53,491 bases of DNA from a virus. Shown in pieces: positions 6,656-14,742 of the stretch; position 1 is the stretch's first letter; every line of letters begins with the position of its first letter. The notes beneath the pieces were generated by a model. That model did not search any database. It worked only from the letters and a program-made list of their open reading frames with translations, and was not told the DNA's origin. The translations under genes were made by a program, and so were the position numbers. The DNA lies in IMG/VR virus record IMGVR_UViG_3300048091_000418, positions 1 to 53,491 of that record; one strand, written 5' to 3'.

Positions 6656-8470
6656 TCAGGCTGCGAGGCGCTGGTAGAGCTCGATGATGTCGGCGGCATT
6701 GGCGGCGACCAGTGCTTTGGCTTCATCCGGACAGACACTGTTTCCGATCAGCCGGACCTGGTCCGTCTTGTTGATGTCGCGCCACTCTTCGGCCCCGGTA
6801 ACCGGGTCGACGAATAGGCCGCGGTCGATGATGTAGTCTTTGTCGAAGCCTTGCGCCGCCTTCAGCTCAGGCGGTTGAAGCATGCGCAGGGTGATGTCCA
6901 CCAGCACGTAGCCGCCGACCATGACCAAGTCGGCCGGGTCTTTGAAGTGTTCCGGAAGATGCTCATGCATGAAGGCGGCGCAACGGCGGGCGCCTTCCAA
7001 CTGCTCAGGCGTCAACGTTTCCGGCACCTGCACTACCTCAACCAATGCAACCCGATCCTTCGTCGGCAGGGTATGCATCGGCTCGGTCAGCGATATCCCG
7101 TCCTTTTCATTGCCGTAGTACTTCACCAGGTAGGCGTTCACAAGACGCTGGTTGGCGCCCGATTGGCAAATGGTCGAGAGCGGAGCGTCGGCGGCGCGGC
7201 CGTCACCGTCGTAGAACCCGCCATTCGCTTGTTCGAAGAACGCTGCGACGAGCGCCTGCTCGCCACGGTTAGCGCCCGTCACGGTTCGGGCCGGCTCGTC
7301 GAGTGAGTACCCGCTTCGGTCGCCGTGGTGCGTCAGGTGGGTCAGATGTCCGGCGACCATTGCGAAGTGGCCACCCTTGACCTGAGCCACCTGCGTGCGC
7401 AGCGGTTCCTGCACATCGAAGTTGCGCTGCGATGATCCGTTGGCGCACTCGGTGAGGAATGGCGCTGCCACCGGCTGCACCAGCGCGTGATGCGTGCCGC
7501 CGGCACTGATGGTCGACAGTGCTTCGTCCACACCGTGGGTGCTGGTGTGCGCTTCCGATGTGCCGCGCATTGGTACAATGAATGGCTTCGCGCTGGTCAG
7601 CACATGTCGCCAGCAGCCCTTGGCCACGCGACGCATGGTGTTCGCGGCCATCGGCTTGTCGCGGAAGATCGTGCGGCCCAGGTTGCTCCAGTCGATGCAC
7701 TCAGCAGCGGTGCGCCATGGCTGCTGCTTCGCCGTCGGCACCTTGTGACGTTTTGGTGCCGGCCAGACAATCGGCTTGCCGTCACTGCGTGCGACCAGGT
7801 ACAGACGCTTGCGAATCGTCGGGGTGCCGGCGTTGGCCGCGATACGCTCGCGCCATTCGACGTTGTAGCCAAGGCCGCGCACCAGTGCTTCCACCGGAAC
7901 GAACTCGCCGATTGATTCGAGGATCTCAGGCATATCCGGGTGATCGGCGGCGAGACCGGTGCTGAGCGCGGCGATGAATGCTTTGAAGGTCCGGCCGCGA
8001 TCGGCTTTGATCGGTTGGCCGTCTTCGTCGATCGGCCCCCAGTCGCAGAACTCTTCGACGTTCTCGAGGAACATCAGACGCGGCCGGGTTGCGTGAGCCC
8101 AGCGCACCACCACCCAAGCCAAGCCACGAACGCCACGATCACGCGGGGCGCCACCCTTGGCCTTGCTGTGGTGGCGGCAATCCGGCGAGGCCCAGAGAAT
8201 GCCAACCGGCTGGCGGCCGGTGGCGAGCACCGGATCCACCTCGAATACGTCCGCGACATAGTGCGCGGTCTGCGGGTGGTTGGCCCGGTGCACGGCCAGG
8301 GCGATTGGGTTGTGGTTTACCGCGACGTCCGGCTCCCGGTACGCCCGGGCAATCCCGGTACTGGCTCCGCCGCCGCCGGCGAACAGATCCACTACCAGTT
8401 CCTTTTCGAAGGGCAAACCCATGCTTGGCTGGCGGTTGATGAACTGGGGCAATTTCTGTTCTGCGGACAT
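6656..8470 (-). CDS. DNA (cytosine-5) methyltransferase
   Basis: 604-aa C5 methyltransferase that should transfer a methyl group from S-adenosylmethionine to cytosine in a specific site. Motif I DLFAGGGGAS (residues 28-37) binds the cofactor. Motif IV is SPDCRHHSKAKGG with catalytic Cys98. Motif VI is FLENVEEF, and motif X GNSVCP lies near the C-terminus. The PDC form instead of PCQ is typical of a large phage and prophage subgroup. The long middle part (about 290-480), with repeated strand-turn units such as EALSTISAGGTHHAL and EPARTVTGANRG, is probably the target-recognition domain. No restriction endonuclease gene is next to it, so it is an orphan. It may protect phage DNA from host restriction or alter expression. 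Confidence 0.93.
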   Translation of the reverse strand: MSAEQKLPQFINRQPSMGLPFEKELVVDLFAGGGGASTGIARAYREPDVAVNHNPIALAVHRANHPQTAHYVADVFEVDPVLATGRQPVGILWASPDCRHHSKAKGGAPRDRGVRGLAWVVVRWAHATRPRLMFLENVEEFCDWGPIDEDGQPIKADRGRTFKAFIAALSTGLAADHPDMPEILESIGEFVPVEALVRGLGYNVEWRERIAANAGTPTIRKRLYLVARSDGKPIVWPAPKRHKVPTAKQQPWRTAAECIDWSNLGRTIFRDKPMAANTMRRVAKGCWRHVLTSAKPFIVPMRGTSEAHTSTHGVDEALSTISAGGTHHALVQPVAAPFLTECANGSSQRNFDVQEPLRTQVAQVKGGHFAMVAGHLTHLTHHGDRSGYSLDEPARTVTGANRGEQALVAAFFEQANGGFYDGDGRAADAPLSTICQSGANQRLVNAYLVKYYGNEKDGISLTEPMHTLPTKDRVALVEVVQVPETLTPEQLEGARRCAAFMHEHLPEHFKDPADLVMVGGYVLVDITLRMLQPPELKAAQGFDKDYIIDRGLFVDPVTGAEEWRDINKTDQVRLIGNSVCPDEAKALVAANAADIIELYQRLAA

Positions 8471-8556
8471 AGGGGATCCTCGCCGACTGGCGTGAAGTGG
8501 TTTTGTGGGCTACTGCTTGGTGATCCAGCGCAGTGCTGGATGACAAGGAAATCGAA

Positions 8557-8793
8557 ATGAGCTTATTGGTAGAGCGGCCTTATCCTGTGGATTACGTCCA
8601 CCCAAATGGTAGAAGAGCGAAGATTGATTTCATCTGGGGAAAGCCGGATAACCCTGCCCCGGTGGGGCTTCGTGTCTGGGGGCGAGACGGTAGTAACGAT
8701 GTCCTGCTGGCCAAAGAAAGCTGGCCTTGGAAAAGCTTCGATGAAGCAATGAGGCGCGGGATTAGACTGGCTACGAAATGGTGCGAGCTATAA
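8557..8793 (+). CDS. Small protein of the two-copy VDYVHPNGR family (copy 2)
   Basis: 78-aa protein MSLLVERPYPVDYVHPNGRR..., paralogue of the gene at 4940 (PVDYVHPNGR then A-x-IDFIWG). It sits alone on the plus strand after the divergent methyltransferase start. The leader carries the conserved motif (8505-8526) and a perfect 7-bp hairpin ATCCAGC/GCTGGAT (8523-8541) just before AAGGAAATCGAA and the ATG. Function unknown. Confidence 0.7.
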   Translation: MSLLVERPYPVDYVHPNGRRAKIDFIWGKPDNPAPVGLRVWGRDGSNDVLLAKESWPWKSFDEAMRRGIRLATKWCEL

Positions 8794-8831
8794 CTGTTCC
8801 CCGGCATGGAGTCGGATCAAGGAGAAAGGTT

Positions 8832-9062
8832 GTGAACTATGATGCGATGTATGCGGGCATCAACAAGGTTGCCCAGGTTTTCAGCGGCACCGGTGAGGCA
8901 TGTTCCGAATGCGGGGCAACGCTCGACGCCACAATCGATTTCGGCGGCGCCGTAAACCACTACCTCGGCCATGGCTATGTACTCCTGCATGTCGGCCAGC
9001 AAACTTCTCGGGCTGATGAAGGCTTATGGCAGGAATCGGTTGCGATACTCGGTCGGCTATAA
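8832..9062 (+). CDS. Small Cys/His-containing phage protein
   Basis: 76-aa protein read from a GTG at 8832. GGAGAAAGG lies 7 bases upstream, much better than the ATG at 8778, which would overlap the preceding gene. It contains CSECG (C-x2-C) and later NHYLGHGYVLLHVG with three His, so a single zinc site is possible. It ends at 9062, convergent with the gene at 9090. Unknown function; probably co-transcribed with copy 2 of the VDYVHPNGR family. Confidence 0.6.
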   Translation: MNYDAMYAGINKVAQVFSGTGEACSECGATLDATIDFGGAVNHYLGHGYVLLHVGQQTSRADEGLWQESVAILGRL

Positions 9063-9089
9063 GCAATCAGCGAAATAAATGAAGTTGGC

Positions 9090-10097
9090 TCAGGCAACTG
9101 CACGCTTGAGCTGTTCGGTGAGCTGGGTCGGCAGTCCGCGCAGTGTCAGTGTGCCTCCTGCTTCGTCGAACTCCACCTTTGAGCCGAGAAGATGCTGCTC
9201 GAAGCTGATTGACAGACCCTCGGCCCGGCCGGTGAAGCGCCGGAATTTATTGATGGTCTTTTTGTCCGGCGGCAGGGTGTCGGAAATCCCGTAGTCGGCA
9301 GCCTTGATGAAGTCCGCGAATGCCTTCGGCTGGTCCTCGTTGATTAGCTCGGACAGCTCGTCGATGGTGATGGGCTCGCCGAGCTTGGCCTGGGCCATGG
9401 AGTAACTGACAAGGGTCTGCGTCTTCTCGCGGGCTGAATCTTCTGGCAGGTCTTCGCTCTCGACGAAATCGCTGAAGGCCTTGAGCAGCGTTCGCGTTTC
9501 ACCCGGGCCGTCGATCCCTTCCTGGCAACCGATGAAGTCGCGGAAGTATTCGTTGAGTCTGCGGCCCTGCTTACCCTTCAGGTACGAGATGTACTGGCGC
9601 GATTGCGGGTTGTTCTGCCACTCGCTGAGGTTGATGCGCGCGGCCAGGCGAATATGGTCTAGGTCCAGGCGCTTGACCGTCATCAGGCGCAGCTCTTCGG
9701 TCATGGTCACCGCTTCCGTTTCCTGCAACAGGGCGATGGCCAGGTATTGGGTCAGGCCTTGCTGGTACTGACAGAAGAGGGCGTGCCCGCCGGTGGTCAG
9801 GTTCGATTCTTCCATCAGCCTGGCCAGATGCTCGACGGCGGTGACGCTGAACTCAAGGAAGCCGGAACTACCAGCCAGGTACTTGCCGAGCCAGCCGCTG
9901 AGTGGGTACGCGCCAGATTCTGCGTGGAAGAATCCCCAGCCCTTGCCGGCGGTGGCGTTGTAGCTTTCGTTGAACTGGCACATCAGATCGTCGCGGGCTT
10001 GGCTCTCGACCTGCTCAGCGCTGCCGAGGAATAGAACAGCCGGTGTGCCGTCGGGCTTCTTGTCGATCTTGTGGATTGCGCTGTGGAGAACAGGCAT
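9090..10097 (-). CDS. YejK/NdpA-like nucleoid-associated protein
   Basis: 335-aa protein with the layout of the 37-kDa nucleoid-associated family: an N-terminal alpha/beta half ([21 protein letters not shown]...), the central block [20 protein letters not shown] and [23 protein letters not shown], and a basic C-terminal part ([28 protein letters not shown]). Host members bind the nucleoid. A phage-borne copy may coat or reorganise DNA, or counter host silencing. The length is close to the usual 335-340 aa, so it looks intact. The start has GAGGTAACCGCA before ATG. It is a single gene on the minus strand between two plus-strand small genes. Confidence 0.88.
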   Translation of the reverse strand: MPVLHSAIHKIDKKPDGTPAVLFLGSAEQVESQARDDLMCQFNESYNATAGKGWGFFHAESGAYPLSGWLGKYLAGSSGFLEFSVTAVEHLARLMEESNLTTGGHALFCQYQQGLTQYLAIALLQETEAVTMTEELRLMTVKRLDLDHIRLAARINLSEWQNNPQSRQYISYLKGKQGRRLNEYFRDFIGCQEGIDGPGETRTLLKAFSDFVESEDLPEDSAREKTQTLVSYSMAQAKLGEPITIDELSELINEDQPKAFADFIKAADYGISDTLPPDKKTINKFRRFTGRAEGLSISFEQHLLGSKVEFDEAGGTLTLRGLPTQLTEQLKRAVA

Positions 10098-10204
10098 TGC
10101 GGTTACCTCGGGTAGACGCCGCCCTCCGTGACCGGTGGTGGCAATTTGGTTTGGGTTGAGGTATTACGGGTGACCGGCATTGGGCCGGGCACAAGGAGCT
10201 TTAA

Positions 10205-10423
10205 ATGAGTCAGCAACAAGCACAAATTGATGCGCTGGAGCATCTGGTAGTCGCTTTGTATAAGGAATTGCGCGCCAAAACCGATATCTCACTGCTACCG
10301 GTGATTAATGCAGCAAAGGCCTCCGCCCTTGACTCAGAAGGCGCTGGCGGTCCAGATCAAAAGACTGCAGTAGCTGAATATCTTGAGCATCTGGCGTGGC
10401 GATTGGGAAATAGCGGCCGCTAA
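10205..10423 (+). CDS. Small helical phage protein, unknown function
   Basis: 72-aa protein MSQQQAQIDALEHLVVALYK..., predicted mostly helical (residues 3-27 amphipathic, 50-68 helical), with no Cys. The start follows ACAAGGAGCTTTAA. The leader contains a perfect CCGGC-ATTGG-GCCGG hairpin (10174-10188), as in other plus-strand genes of this region. It is convergent with, and overlaps by 4 bases, the end of the gene at 10420. Function unknown. Confidence 0.65.
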   Translation: MSQQQAQIDALEHLVVALYKELRAKTDISLLPVINAAKASALDSEGAGGPDQKTAVAEYLEHLAWRLGNSGR

Positions 10424-10728
10424 TCCTCGGCTGTTTGCATCGATAGTTTCAGTCGTATGCTGTCCAGCTTTCGCGCCACGAGTGGCGAAATAGTGATTTC
10501 GTGGCGCGGAGGTGTCAGTAAGGGCAGGGCCCCGCCCGCGCCAAGCCGGTGCAGGTGGTGAATCATCAGCGTGATCGCCTCGCCCTGTTCCTCTATGCCG
10601 CTCCAGGCCATCAACTCAGCTAAGGCTTGGCGGGTGCCGGCCATGCAATGCAGCCTGATTTCTTCCTCGCCGCGAGTCTTTCGTCTCGCAGCAGTCTTTG
10701 CCGATCGATCTTTCTGCGCGGCTGCCAT
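10420..10728 (-). CDS. Small basic phage protein, possible DNA binder
   Basis: 102-aa protein with a basic start (MAAAQKDRSAKTAARRKTRG), then EEIRLHCMAGTRQALAELMAWSGIEEQGEAITLMIHHLHRLG. That strand-helix-helix order recalls ribbon-helix-helix proteins; the C-terminal 40 residues are separate. The ATG at 10728 follows GAGGTAGCTC. It is the last gene of the leftward recombination operon (76 bases after the gene ending at 10804). The function is inferred weakly. Confidence 0.6.
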   Translation of the reverse strand: MAAAQKDRSAKTAARRKTRGEEEIRLHCMAGTRQALAELMAWSGIEEQGEAITLMIHHLHRLGAGGALPLLTPPRHEITISPLVARKLDSIRLKLSMQTAED

Positions 10729-10803
10729 GAGCTACCTCTTCTATTCCACTGGCCGGCAATGCCAGCCACGTTTGTCGTTTGCGTTGCTGGGTGCGGAACC
10801 GTC

Positions 10804-11265
10804 TCACGCTGCTACCTTGATCTGATTCCAAGCCCCGACCGCTTCAAAAATCCGCGCTGCATGAGCTTCATCCAACGACAAGGAGTCCGGAATGGCGATC
10901 CAACCAGAGGCCACCATCTGGCTTTGATTGGCGGAGTCACGCAAATTCTTGTAGCAATGCTCGATCACTTCTTCGAGGTGGTCGGAGAGGTACATGCCGT
11001 CCGGCGCGACCTCCACCGACTTCAGGTAGCGATTGCCGGTGTGATCAATGCATAGCGCACTGAGGAAGATCGTCCAATGGTGGGCTATCTCGCAGACAGC
11101 CTGACCAATTTTCCCGGGCGCGATGTTCTTCAGTGACTTGTAATTGATCATTCCCTGCCGGCCGCTCGGGTCGATGTTGACCACCGCGACGTGGTTGGTT
11201 CGCACCAGGGACCGGCACGACCGGTCGATTCGCGCCTTGATGTTGTGCGGTTTGCGCTTGCTCAT
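10804..11265 (-). CDS. Phage protein in the recombination operon
   Basis: 153-aa protein, basic at the start (MSKRKPHNIKARIDRSCRS), then a strand-rich stretch (NHVAVVNIDPSGRQGMINY) and helices around Cys residues (GQAVCEIAHHWTIFLSALCIDHTG). It ends in KVAA. It overlaps the upstream gene by 4 bases (11262-11265). I cannot name a family. The position downstream of exonuclease and RecT suggests an accessory recombination or host-interaction role, which is inference. Confidence 0.6.
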   Translation of the reverse strand: MSKRKPHNIKARIDRSCRSLVRTNHVAVVNIDPSGRQGMINYKSLKNIAPGKIGQAVCEIAHHWTIFLSALCIDHTGNRYLKSVEVAPDGMYLSDHLEEVIEHCYKNLRDSANQSQMVASGWIAIPDSLSLDEAHAARIFEAVGAWNQIKVAA

Positions 11266-11504
11266 AATGAGCCCGCCATTCTGCGAAGGGCCCTGCGCTC
11301 GGCCAGTGACAGCGGCTTGGGGCGCCGCTTGAGTACCGTTTCAGGGTCTATTTTCTGTGAGCGGGGAGGCGGTAGCGGATTGCGCGGCGGGCTTTTCAGT
11401 TGGGCGACCTGCCCGCCGGCAGCCAGGGACTGGGCGACCTGATCAGATATCGTGTCCGCGTTTTGCCGCTGCTGTTCGATAAGATTGATGTGGTTGCTGA
11501 TCAT
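11262..11504 (-). CDS. Small proline-rich phage protein
   Basis: 80-aa protein with an N-terminal helix (NLIEQQRQNADTISDQVAQSL), a proline-rich linker (SPPRNPLPPPRSQKIDPETVLKR) and a basic C-terminal helix (LSLAERRALRRMAGSL). The start ATG overlaps the exonuclease stop (ATGA), and the stop overlaps the next start. It is therefore translated in tight coupling with both neighbours. Function unknown. Confidence 0.6.
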   Translation of the reverse strand: MISNHINLIEQQRQNADTISDQVAQSLAAGGQVAQLKSPPRNPLPPPRSQKIDPETVLKRRPKPLSLAERRALRRMAGSL

Positions 11505-13129
11505 GCCGCCACCTTGACCAGTCTCACACCGACCATACTGAACTTGGCTCCCTGGGCGGCGACCAGTGCATCGAGCTTTTCCCAGTCTACCGTCAGCACG
11601 GAAATCGGGGCATGGCCTTCGGCGACGGCATGAATCAGCGCTTCCAGATCGAACACCTCGGCTTGCAGGTTTACCAGCGGTGCGGCGCTGGCTACCGGCT
11701 TCGCAGCAGTTTGAATCGGTGCCGCCGCTTTCACCGGTGCAGCGGTGGACACTGGAGCGGGCTCGACCGGCGCACTGGCCTTCGTCTCGTTTTCGATGCG
11801 CTGCAGCTCTTGCTGCCGAATCTGCTCACGCTGCGCTTCGGCTTTTTGCTCCTCGGCCTTCTGGTGTTCCGAAATCCGAACCTTGATCAGCGCCACCAGA
11901 TCATCATTCGCCTTCAGCACAAGCTGCTGGACGTCGTTAAACAGGAAGACATAGTCGGCAGCCAACTCGACCAAGCTCGCGAGATTTGCGCGGATGCTGT
12001 CACCGACCTGGCTGGCGGCGATCTTCACGCGGGCCAGTTCCGAATCGGCGGCATCGCGTAGACTGCTGATGGACTTCTTGCCCTTGATGGCGCCAGCAAA
12101 ATCGGCGGGCACGGCCGGCATGCGAGCTTTGCCACCTAGTGAATTGTTGATCTGGTCGATGTGCACCTGCAGCGCCTTCGCCGCGTTCATGACGATGTCT
12201 TCGCGGATGCTGACCTTGCGAGCTTTTACCAGTTTTTCCAGTTCGAGGCGCTTTCTGCGTGCCTCGGCGCTGATCTCGTCGATGGTGCGGAAGAGGAAGT
12301 CGATGCTTTCTGTCTGACTCAGCGCATGCTGCTTGGCCGCGGCCAGGCGCTCTTCAACATCGCCACACCATTTGACGGTCTTTTCGGCGTCCGCGAAGTG
12401 CTGGTCGGTTTCTAGAACGGTGTTGATTGAGTCGAAGACGGCCAGCGAGTGAGCCTTGAACTGCTCCAAGTTGCTGGCGGTAACCATGCCGGTGACTTCG
12501 ATGCGAAGCGCTGGAAGGCTATCCGGCGTCTTGCCGACAGCTTCCGGCACGACCTCGACCGGCGTGAAGTCGAGTAGATCGGCCTGGAACTGCTTCCATC
12601 CTGCAACGAGTGTCGCGGCTCGGCCAGGCACCGGTGTGTATTCCATCGACACGAAATTGTCTTCGGTCCCATCGGAGCACACGAAGATCACTTTCTCGGC
12701 GCCACTCACCAACAGTTGCTGTTCAAGCTGCCAGTAGTAGTGCGGGTCCAGGTTGCCGGCCAGTACGTCGGCGGCGAGCTGCTCGTTCCACATTTTGTGC
12801 TCGAACAGTGTTTCGCCGAGCATGGTGCAGCCGTCGAGCGAGGCAAGCAGGTCGCCGTCGGTGCCGACAATCGGAAACAGGTCTTCGCCGATGCGTGCTT
12901 CCAGAATTGGGCGGGCCAAGGCTTCAGCTTCATGGCCTTTATCGAACAGATACTTCTGCACCCACCACGACACGTCGCGGTCGAGGCCGGTTTTCTTGGC
13001 GTGGAGCAGTTCAGTGCGCTTCATCTGCTTTGACGCGCCCATCATTGCCGGTGCCTCGGAGGCAGTGAAATAGTTGGCGCGTAGCGCATGCCAGGCTTCG
13101 GAACCCTGAGCGACATTATGGATTTTCAT
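11501..13129 (-). CDS. YqaJ/lambda-type phage exonuclease with C-terminal extension
   Basis: 542-aa protein. The first 230 residues are a YqaJ-like (lambda Exo family) PD-(D/E)xK nuclease. An N-terminal HNVAQGSEAWHALRANYFTASEAPAMMG stretch is followed by FDKGHEAEALARP and the catalytic region ASLDGCTMLGETLFEHK (Asp...Glu-x-Lys). The rest (about 240-540) is a helical, Lys/Glu-rich extension resembling DUF1351-like phage proteins, with an Ala/Pro/Val linker near 445-480. It should resect double-stranded ends 5' to 3' and hand the strand to the RecT partner, with which it overlaps by 4 bases. The fused length is longer than lambda Exo (226 aa). Confidence 0.9.
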   Translation of the reverse strand: MKIHNVAQGSEAWHALRANYFTASEAPAMMGASKQMKRTELLHAKKTGLDRDVSWWVQKYLFDKGHEAEALARPILEARIGEDLFPIVGTDGDLLASLDGCTMLGETLFEHKMWNEQLAADVLAGNLDPHYYWQLEQQLLVSGAEKVIFVCSDGTEDNFVSMEYTPVPGRAATLVAGWKQFQADLLDFTPVEVVPEAVGKTPDSLPALRIEVTGMVTASNLEQFKAHSLAVFDSINTVLETDQHFADAEKTVKWCGDVEERLAAAKQHALSQTESIDFLFRTIDEISAEARRKRLELEKLVKARKVSIREDIVMNAAKALQVHIDQINNSLGGKARMPAVPADFAGAIKGKKSISSLRDAADSELARVKIAASQVGDSIRANLASLVELAADYVFLFNDVQQLVLKANDDLVALIKVRISEHQKAEEQKAEAQREQIRQQELQRIENETKASAPVEPAPVSTAAPVKAAAPIQTAAKPVASAAPLVNLQAEVFDLEALIHAVAEGHAPISVLTVDWEKLDALVAAQGAKFSMVGVRLVKVAA

Positions 13130-14013
13130 TCTTGCTCTCCTTCAATGGGGGCGAGGGCCTTGATCGTTTCGATCTGCGCTTCGCTCAGGGTGAACTTGCT
13201 GCTGACGGTTGCGATCAAGTGATCAGGGGATGACTTACCGGAGTCCACTGCGGCCCGCCACTTGGGCAGGTTCTCGGCGAGCTTCTCGTCGGGGTAGGGT
13301 GGAAGCTCGGTGGTGGCCCGATCTTTAGGTGGCGACACATCGCGGATGACTGGAGTGACTTCTTCGAGTTCGTCCGGGCTGTACACGCCAAGGATCACGT
13401 CGGGGCAATACAGGCGCGACCAGCGCTTAGTCGCGAGATAGGCCAACTGCTGTCGAGGATCGTCGGCCCACAGCGTGCTGTTGCGGGTGCGGGCCTGGGC
13501 CAGCAGCAATTCCAGAACGCGTGGTTCGGCCTCACCGCGAAACGTAGCCCAGACCTTCACGCCCAGGCCTTCCTCATCGGCCAGAACCCACCCAGGTACT
13601 CGGTATTCACCTTTGTCGCTGGTCTTGATGGTGAATTTTCCGATCACCTTTTCCCAGGCGCCGTACCATTCGTAATGCAGGCGATCCAGTACCGGTGCAC
13701 AGGTGGTGATCACCGCGTTGACCAGCTGGGCTTCGTAGCCGAGCACGCCATTCACCAGGTGTGTTTTCTGTGCAACCGCGAAGGGGTTCATCTTCCATTG
13801 CATGGATTGCATGACGACCGCCAGGCAATCCGCCGAGTTACCGTTGAAGTGCTTCGGCACCGTAGCGCGGCCGGTGGCCATGACCTCTGCCAAGCGCATC
13901 ATCTTGTCCAGGCTATCGCCGTCGAGGACTAGAGCGCTGGTGCTGGTCGCGACATGGGGAAGAATGTGCAGGGTTTGTTCGTGCGCCACCGGCGCCACGC
14001 TTTGTGCGGACAT
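13126..14013 (-). CDS. recT: RecT-family single-strand annealing protein
   Basis: 295-aa annealase. The RecT signatures are present: RLAEVMATGRATVPKHFNGNSADCLAVVMQSMQW, KMNPFAVAQKTHLVNGVLGYEAQLVNAVI, and a later WATFRGEAEPRVLELLLAQARTRNSTLWADDPRQQLAYLATKRWSRLYCPDVILGVY. These proteins form rings or filaments on single-stranded DNA and pair it with its complement during phage recombination and replication. It is paired with the downstream exonuclease as in RecET. The start has AAGGAATTGTC upstream. Confidence 0.95.
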   Translation of the reverse strand: MSAQSVAPVAHEQTLHILPHVATSTSALVLDGDSLDKMMRLAEVMATGRATVPKHFNGNSADCLAVVMQSMQWKMNPFAVAQKTHLVNGVLGYEAQLVNAVITTCAPVLDRLHYEWYGAWEKVIGKFTIKTSDKGEYRVPGWVLADEEGLGVKVWATFRGEAEPRVLELLLAQARTRNSTLWADDPRQQLAYLATKRWSRLYCPDVILGVYSPDELEEVTPVIRDVSPPKDRATTELPPYPDEKLAENLPKWRAAVDSGKSSPDHLIATVSSKFTLSEAQIETIKALAPIEGEQE

Positions 14014-14058
14014 GACAATTCCTTGCCGCGCCCGGGCGCAGCTCTTGAAAGGTGTGTG

Positions 14059-14175
14059 CTATTGAGGGATTGGCGCGGAGAGGGCGCCGAACAACATGAG
14101 GGCGGTGCATGTAGTGAGGGCGATAAACGAACTGCGCCAGAAGAAGACGCAACGGTATCGCTGGCGACGGGTCAC
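14059..14175 (-). CDS. Small membrane protein (38 aa)
   Basis: Short reading frame from a GTG that overlaps the stop of the upstream gene (GTGA, 14172-14175). It gives a basic start (TRRQRYRCVFFWR), one hydrophobic span (SSFIALTTCTALMLFGALSA) and PIPQ. Basic-then-hydrophobic with four-base coupling is typical of phage micro-membrane proteins. Function unknown. Confidence 0.5.
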   Translation of the reverse strand: MTRRQRYRCVFFWRSSFIALTTCTALMLFGALSAPIPQ

Positions 14176-14348
14176 TGGTGTTCCTCGAGTGACAAAAGCC
14201 GCTCACCCAATTTGATCTTGGCGGCAACGCGCTCGCGATCGACTCCGGCGCGCTCGGCAACCTCGGTCAGCGGCAGGCCCTCCCGCCGAAGCTTTGCACA
14301 GCGTATTGCCAGGTGTTGGCCGCGTAGATGCGCGCCGTGGCCACTCAT
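14172..14348 (-). CDS. Small helix-turn-helix-like protein (58 aa)
   Basis: 58-aa basic protein starting MSGHGAHLRGQHLAIRCAKL. Residues 22-47 (REGLPLTEVAERAGVDRERVAAKIKL) look like a helix-turn-helix with the usual A-x-x-x-G turn. Both ends overlap neighbours by 4 bases, which supports expression as part of the chain. It may be a local transcription regulator in the recombination operon; targets are unknown. Confidence 0.6.
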   Translation of the reverse strand: MSGHGAHLRGQHLAIRCAKLRREGLPLTEVAERAGVDRERVAAKIKLGERLLSLEEHQ

Positions 14349-14545
14349 TCCTCACGCTCCAGTTGAGCAACTCGGTAACGCAGCACCTGCAGGACACGGC
14401 CGCCATAACCTGGCTCGGCATACTGCTCGACTGGCGCACCGAAGAAGCCGCGGCGCTCGGCCAGGCCGTAAGCCTCGCGCAAGTTGTGGGCGCTGATGTC
14501 CTCGAGCTGTTCGTCGATCAGCGTTTTGACTGGTGATGTAGTCAT
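14345..14545 (-). CDS. Small phage protein in the recombination operon
   Basis: 66-aa protein MTTSPVKTLIDEQLEDISAH..., mainly helical, ending YRVAQLEREE. Two adjacent ATGs exist (14548 and 14545). The second lies at a better distance from AAGGAGG, while the first gives an ATGA overlap with the upstream stop, so either may be used. Function unknown. Confidence 0.6.
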   Translation of the reverse strand: MTTSPVKTLIDEQLEDISAHNLREAYGLAERRGFFGAPVEQYAEPGYGGRVLQVLRYRVAQLEREE

Positions 14546-14742
14546 CATGCCTCCTTGCGCTGCTGGCAAATGTCGCGCAGCCGTTTGCAGTAGTGGTTGA
14601 ACTCGTCGATGGTGATTGCGCCGTCGGTGAAGAGGCGCGTGATCAGCTCCTGGACCAACAAGCTGATGTCCTCTTGGCCAATGGGTGTGGCCACGCCGTC
14701 GAGGGCCTGATCGATCAGGATGTGCGGGCTCAAAATCCGCAC
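14545..14742 (-). CDS. Small helical phage protein
   Basis: 65-aa protein ending TIDEFNHYCKRLRDICQQRKEA, with a central helical stretch (GQEDISLLVQELITRLFTDG). No ATG start: a GTG at 14742 (overlapping the upstream gene by 13 bases) or a TTG about 9 bases further in, which sits at a better distance from AAAGGTG, are the options. It is coupled to both neighbours. Function unknown. Confidence 0.5.
   Translation of the reverse strand: MRILSPHILIDQALDGVATPIGQEDISLLVQELITRLFTDGAITIDEFNHYCKRLRDICQQRKEA

Noticed and set aside
7269-7700. Long frames antisense or out of frame within the methyltransferase gene
   Set aside because: High GC content keeps shadow frames open; the methyltransferase motifs decide the true frame.
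14096-14215. Plus-strand 39-aa basic frame MRAVHVVRAINELRQKK
   Set aside because: No Shine-Dalgarno sequence and antisense to two better supported overlapped genes.
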